Positions 32,604 to 35,790 of a DNA stretch of 35,790 nt are shown one piece after another. Under the pieces are notes generated by a model. That model did no database searches. It was given only the letters and a program-made list of their open reading frames with translations, and was not told where the DNA came from. The stretch covers positions 1-35,790 of the forward strand of contig JANYAR010000099.1 in NCBI GenBank assembly GCA_025361185.1. The letters are read 5' to 3'. The position numbers and the translations under genes were made by a program. The stretch comes from Alphaproteobacteria bacterium. Lineage in GTDB: Bacteria > Pseudomonadota > Alphaproteobacteria > Micropepsales > Micropepsaceae. Numbering within the stretch: the first letter of the stretch is position 1; each line of letters opens with the position of its first letter.

Positions 32604-33554
32604 ATGAGCAAGCTGTCTTTCGACAGTGTTGAGGTGTTGATTTACGATCCCGTTTCGGCGAACCGCGCTGCGACGCGCGCGGCCATGTTCGCGCTGGGAT
32701 TCCGCCGCACCGAAACCGTGCCGACCTTGGAATCCTTTCTCGAAGCGGTGCAGAAGTCGCCGCCCGATATCGCGCTGTGCGAGGCGCAAGGCCAGACCGA
32801 GGAACTGTGTTCCGTCATCCAGCAGTTGCGCCAGGGCGCGGCGGGCTACAACCCCTTCATCGTCATCATCGTCACCGCCTGGGAGAACAACGCCACGCTG
32901 ATCAGCCGGGTGCTCTCCAGCGGCGCCGATGACATGCTGCTGCGGCCCTTTTCCACCTCGCTGCTCAGAAGCCGGATCGAGACCCATGTCGATCGCCGCA
33001 AGGGGTTCGTCATCACCACCGACTATGTCGGTCCCGACCGGCGCAAGGACACCAACCGCCCCTCCGACATCGAGTTGTTCGAGCCGCCCAATTCGCTGAA
33101 GATGAAGGCCAAGGACAAGTTGTCGGCCGAGGACATCGCGCGCAAGCTGAATTCCGAGCTGAAGACGGCGCGCGAGAAGCTGACCAGCGAAAAGCTGCGC
33201 CGCGATTCCTTCCAGGTCTGCATTCTGTGGCGGCTGCTGCAGGACCAGCCTTTGCTCGCGGGAAAGGCGCCGCCCGATCTCGTCAAGTTGCAATTGCTGG
33301 TGAAGTCCGTCGCGGCGCGCTGCAATGGCACCGAGTTCGCGTCGGCGGGTGAATGGTGCCAGTCACTGCTGGCATCGGCGGAAGGGCTGGCGGCGGGCGT
33401 GGATCGCAACGCTTCGTTGCATCTGCTGGGTCATGCCGCGCTTAGCCTGCACCAGCTCTTCTATCCCGAAAAAACCACCGCCGATCAGATGTCGGAGATC
33501 GACGCCACCGTGGCTTTGATCAAGGCGCGCAACCAGCAGGCCCTGGCCAGCTAG
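32604..33554 (+). CDS. Protein with degenerate receiver domain
   Basis: This 316-residue protein (ATG at 32604; a GTG at 32592 is possible) has an N-terminal receiver-like domain (about residues 8-130) and a C-terminal region of unknown family. The phosphoacceptor position, after DIALC, holds Glu60 instead of Asp; the conserved Lys is Arg114 (LLRPFS); only one of the two acidic residues is present (YD15); Thr91 is kept. It therefore probably cannot be phosphorylated, or mimics the active state. A GPDRRKDTNR linker and a charged helical segment (about 160-205, possibly coiled coil) follow. No DNA-binding domain is recognised. Its place between tpiA and secG carries no clear functional hint. 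Confidence 0.75.
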   Translation: MSKLSFDSVEVLIYDPVSANRAATRAAMFALGFRRTETVPTLESFLEAVQKSPPDIALCEAQGQTEELCSVIQQLRQGAAGYNPFIVIIVTAWENNATLISRVLSSGADDMLLRPFSTSLLRSRIETHVDRRKGFVITTDYVGPDRRKDTNRPSDIELFEPPNSLKMKAKDKLSAEDIARKLNSELKTAREKLTSEKLRRDSFQVCILWRLLQDQPLLAGKAPPDLVKLQLLVKSVAARCNGTEFASAGEWCQSLLASAEGLAAGVDRNASLHLLGHAALSLHQLFYPEKTTADQMSEIDATVALIKARNQQALAS

Positions 33555-33717
33555 CGCGGGTCATGCACATCGCTCGCCCCCTACGCGCCCTTCACGTTGC
33601 TCGGACCCGGGCAACCCTGCGGGGCGGAAAAAATCCCTCGCGCCTGCAAGGGTTTGCTTGAGAAATCGGCGCTTACTTCCCATTTCAGGCGGGATGCTCT
33701 AAGACCCCGTCCGCGGA

Positions 33718-33739
33718 GCGCCGGTGAGAGCCGGGGCGC
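33718..33739 (+). promoter_or_regulatory. Hairpin in the secG leader
   Basis: GCGCCGG (33718-33724) can pair with CCGGGGCGC (33731-33739), with two bases bulged, about 25 bp upstream of secG. The whole gap 33555-33764 has no open gene. I looked for a tRNA here because some bacteria carry a tRNA-Leu next to secG, and found none. The hairpin could be a leader structure. Confidence 0.3.
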
Positions 33740-33764
33740 CTGTTGGAAAAGCCGGAATTCGACC

Positions 33765-34100
33765 ATGCAGACCTTGTTGTTCGTCGCCGAATTGATCATC
33801 GCGGTCGCGCTGATCGGATTTGTCCTGTTGCAGCGCTCCGAGGGCGGCGCGCTGGGCATGGGCGGTGGCGGCGGCATGGGCGGTTTGTTCACCGCCCGCG
33901 GCGCGGCCGATACCCTGACCCGCACCACCGCGATCCTGGCCTTCTTGTTCTTCGTCACCTGCATCGCGCTGAATATCCTGGCGCTGCGTGGCCGCGACCA
34001 GACCTCGATCCTCGATTCGGCTCCGGCGGCCACGTCCATCCCGGCCAAGCCGGCTGCGCCGGCCTTGCCGGTGGGTCCGTCGGTGCCCAAGCCGCAGTAG
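33765..34100 (+). CDS. secG: Preprotein translocase subunit SecG
   Basis: This 111-residue inner-membrane protein of the SecYEG channel has two membrane helices (about residues 4-22 and 53-75) joined by a loop with the family signature VLLQRSEGGALGMGGGGGMGGLFTARG, where the usual GG-F-G-x-x-x-R-G pattern is recognisable. The tail is rich in Pro, Ala and Lys, as often in alphaproteobacteria. The start at 33765 gives MQTLLFVAELIIAVALIG; the open frame reaching 33597 is upstream non-coding sequence. It lies before pyrG, a common alphaproteobacterial order. Confidence 0.93.
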   Translation: MQTLLFVAELIIAVALIGFVLLQRSEGGALGMGGGGGMGGLFTARGAADTLTRTTAILAFLFFVTCIALNILALRGRDQTSILDSAPAATSIPAKPAAPALPVGPSVPKPQ

Positions 34101-34123
34101 GTCCGTAGCGACAGCGTACGGAC
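34101..34123 (+). repeat. 23-nt hairpin repeat, related to that at 26556
   Basis: GTCCGTA (34101-34107) pairs with TACGGAC (34117-34123) over the loop GCGACAGCG. It starts at the base after the secG stop. The copy at 26556-26578 differs at three positions; two of these are the two partners of the same base pair (A-T there, G-C here), so the stem is preserved. It is a short member of a dispersed palindrome family and may help end the secG transcript. Confidence 0.6.
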
Positions 34124-34172
34124 GCGGCAGCCTGCACGATTCTCTCCGCGCAAGACGCATAGCTGTTAGCGG

Positions 34173-34192
34173 CGGAAAATATTTCCGTTTTT
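34173..34192 (+). terminator. Possible terminator after secG
   Basis: CGGAAA (34173-34178) and TTTCCG (34182-34187) form a stem with a three-base loop, followed directly by five T residues (34188-34192). It lies 73 bp after secG and 42 bp before pyrG. The stem is short and A/T-rich, so it may be weak. Confidence 0.45.
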
Positions 34193-34227
34193 GCGCTTGC
34201 GCGAATGCGCCAGTTTGATGATGGTGA

Positions 34228-35790
<1,563 letters not shown>

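Noticed and set aside
33555..33764. Possible tRNA gene upstream of secG
   Set aside because: I could not fit an acceptor stem, anticodon loop and T-loop; only a GC-rich hairpin is present.

Overview
The window is GC-rich, densely coded chromosomal DNA that looks like an alphaproteobacterium. The reasons are the grouping of ppiD, tpiA, secG and pyrG on the right, NodT-type and Emr-type efflux genes, many small dispersed palindromes between genes, and protein sequences of alphaproteobacterial flavour. The genus cannot be fixed from sequence alone. I see no rRNA, tRNA, CRISPR array, prophage or complete insertion sequence.

Layout. 1-388: no confident gene, but 10-bp-phased GAAC repeats and several hairpins. 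389-7133: a one-direction cluster of mostly exported proteins (short CHRD-like protein, two tandem lactonase-type beta-propellers, a third propeller-like protein, an MFS importer, an orphan ModA-like binding protein, an amidohydrolase/lactonase). It reads as an uncharacterised pathway for lactone-type or carboxylic-acid substrates. 7142-7929: a palindromic element and a convergent 1-Cys peroxiredoxin. 8012-12858: a vitamin B12 uptake operon behind a cobalamin riboswitch (btuB with an apparent one-base frameshift, then btuF, btuC and btuD with ATGA overlaps). 12882-16306: a second cobalamin riboswitch in front of class I ribonucleotide reductase nrdAB. Both leaders end in a hairpin that contains the Shine-Dalgarno sequence, so both are probably controlled at translation. 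Together they make a B12-scarcity response: import more B12 and switch on the B12-independent reductase.

16322-21634 (minus strand): a cupin-fold (JmjC-like) oxygenase, a repeat-filled gap holding a duplicated 3' fragment of the downstream MBL-rhodanese gene, an orphan sensor histidine kinase, a second repeat-filled gap, the intact MBL-rhodanese fusion, and a GIY-YIG nuclease. 21761-26533: a MarR-regulated tripartite drug efflux operon (marR, NodT-type outer-membrane channel, emrA, emrB) with overlapping genes. 26688-27725: a YibQ-type divergent polysaccharide deacetylase. 27722-31642 (minus): ppiD, trpE and a GNAT acetyltransferase. 31782 to the end: tpiA, a protein with a degenerate receiver domain, secG and the first 519 codons of pyrG.

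The most interesting items are the paired B12 riboswitches with matching SD-masking hairpins, the btuB frameshift, the rhodanese remnant beside a 100-bp palindromic element, and the exported lactonase cluster.
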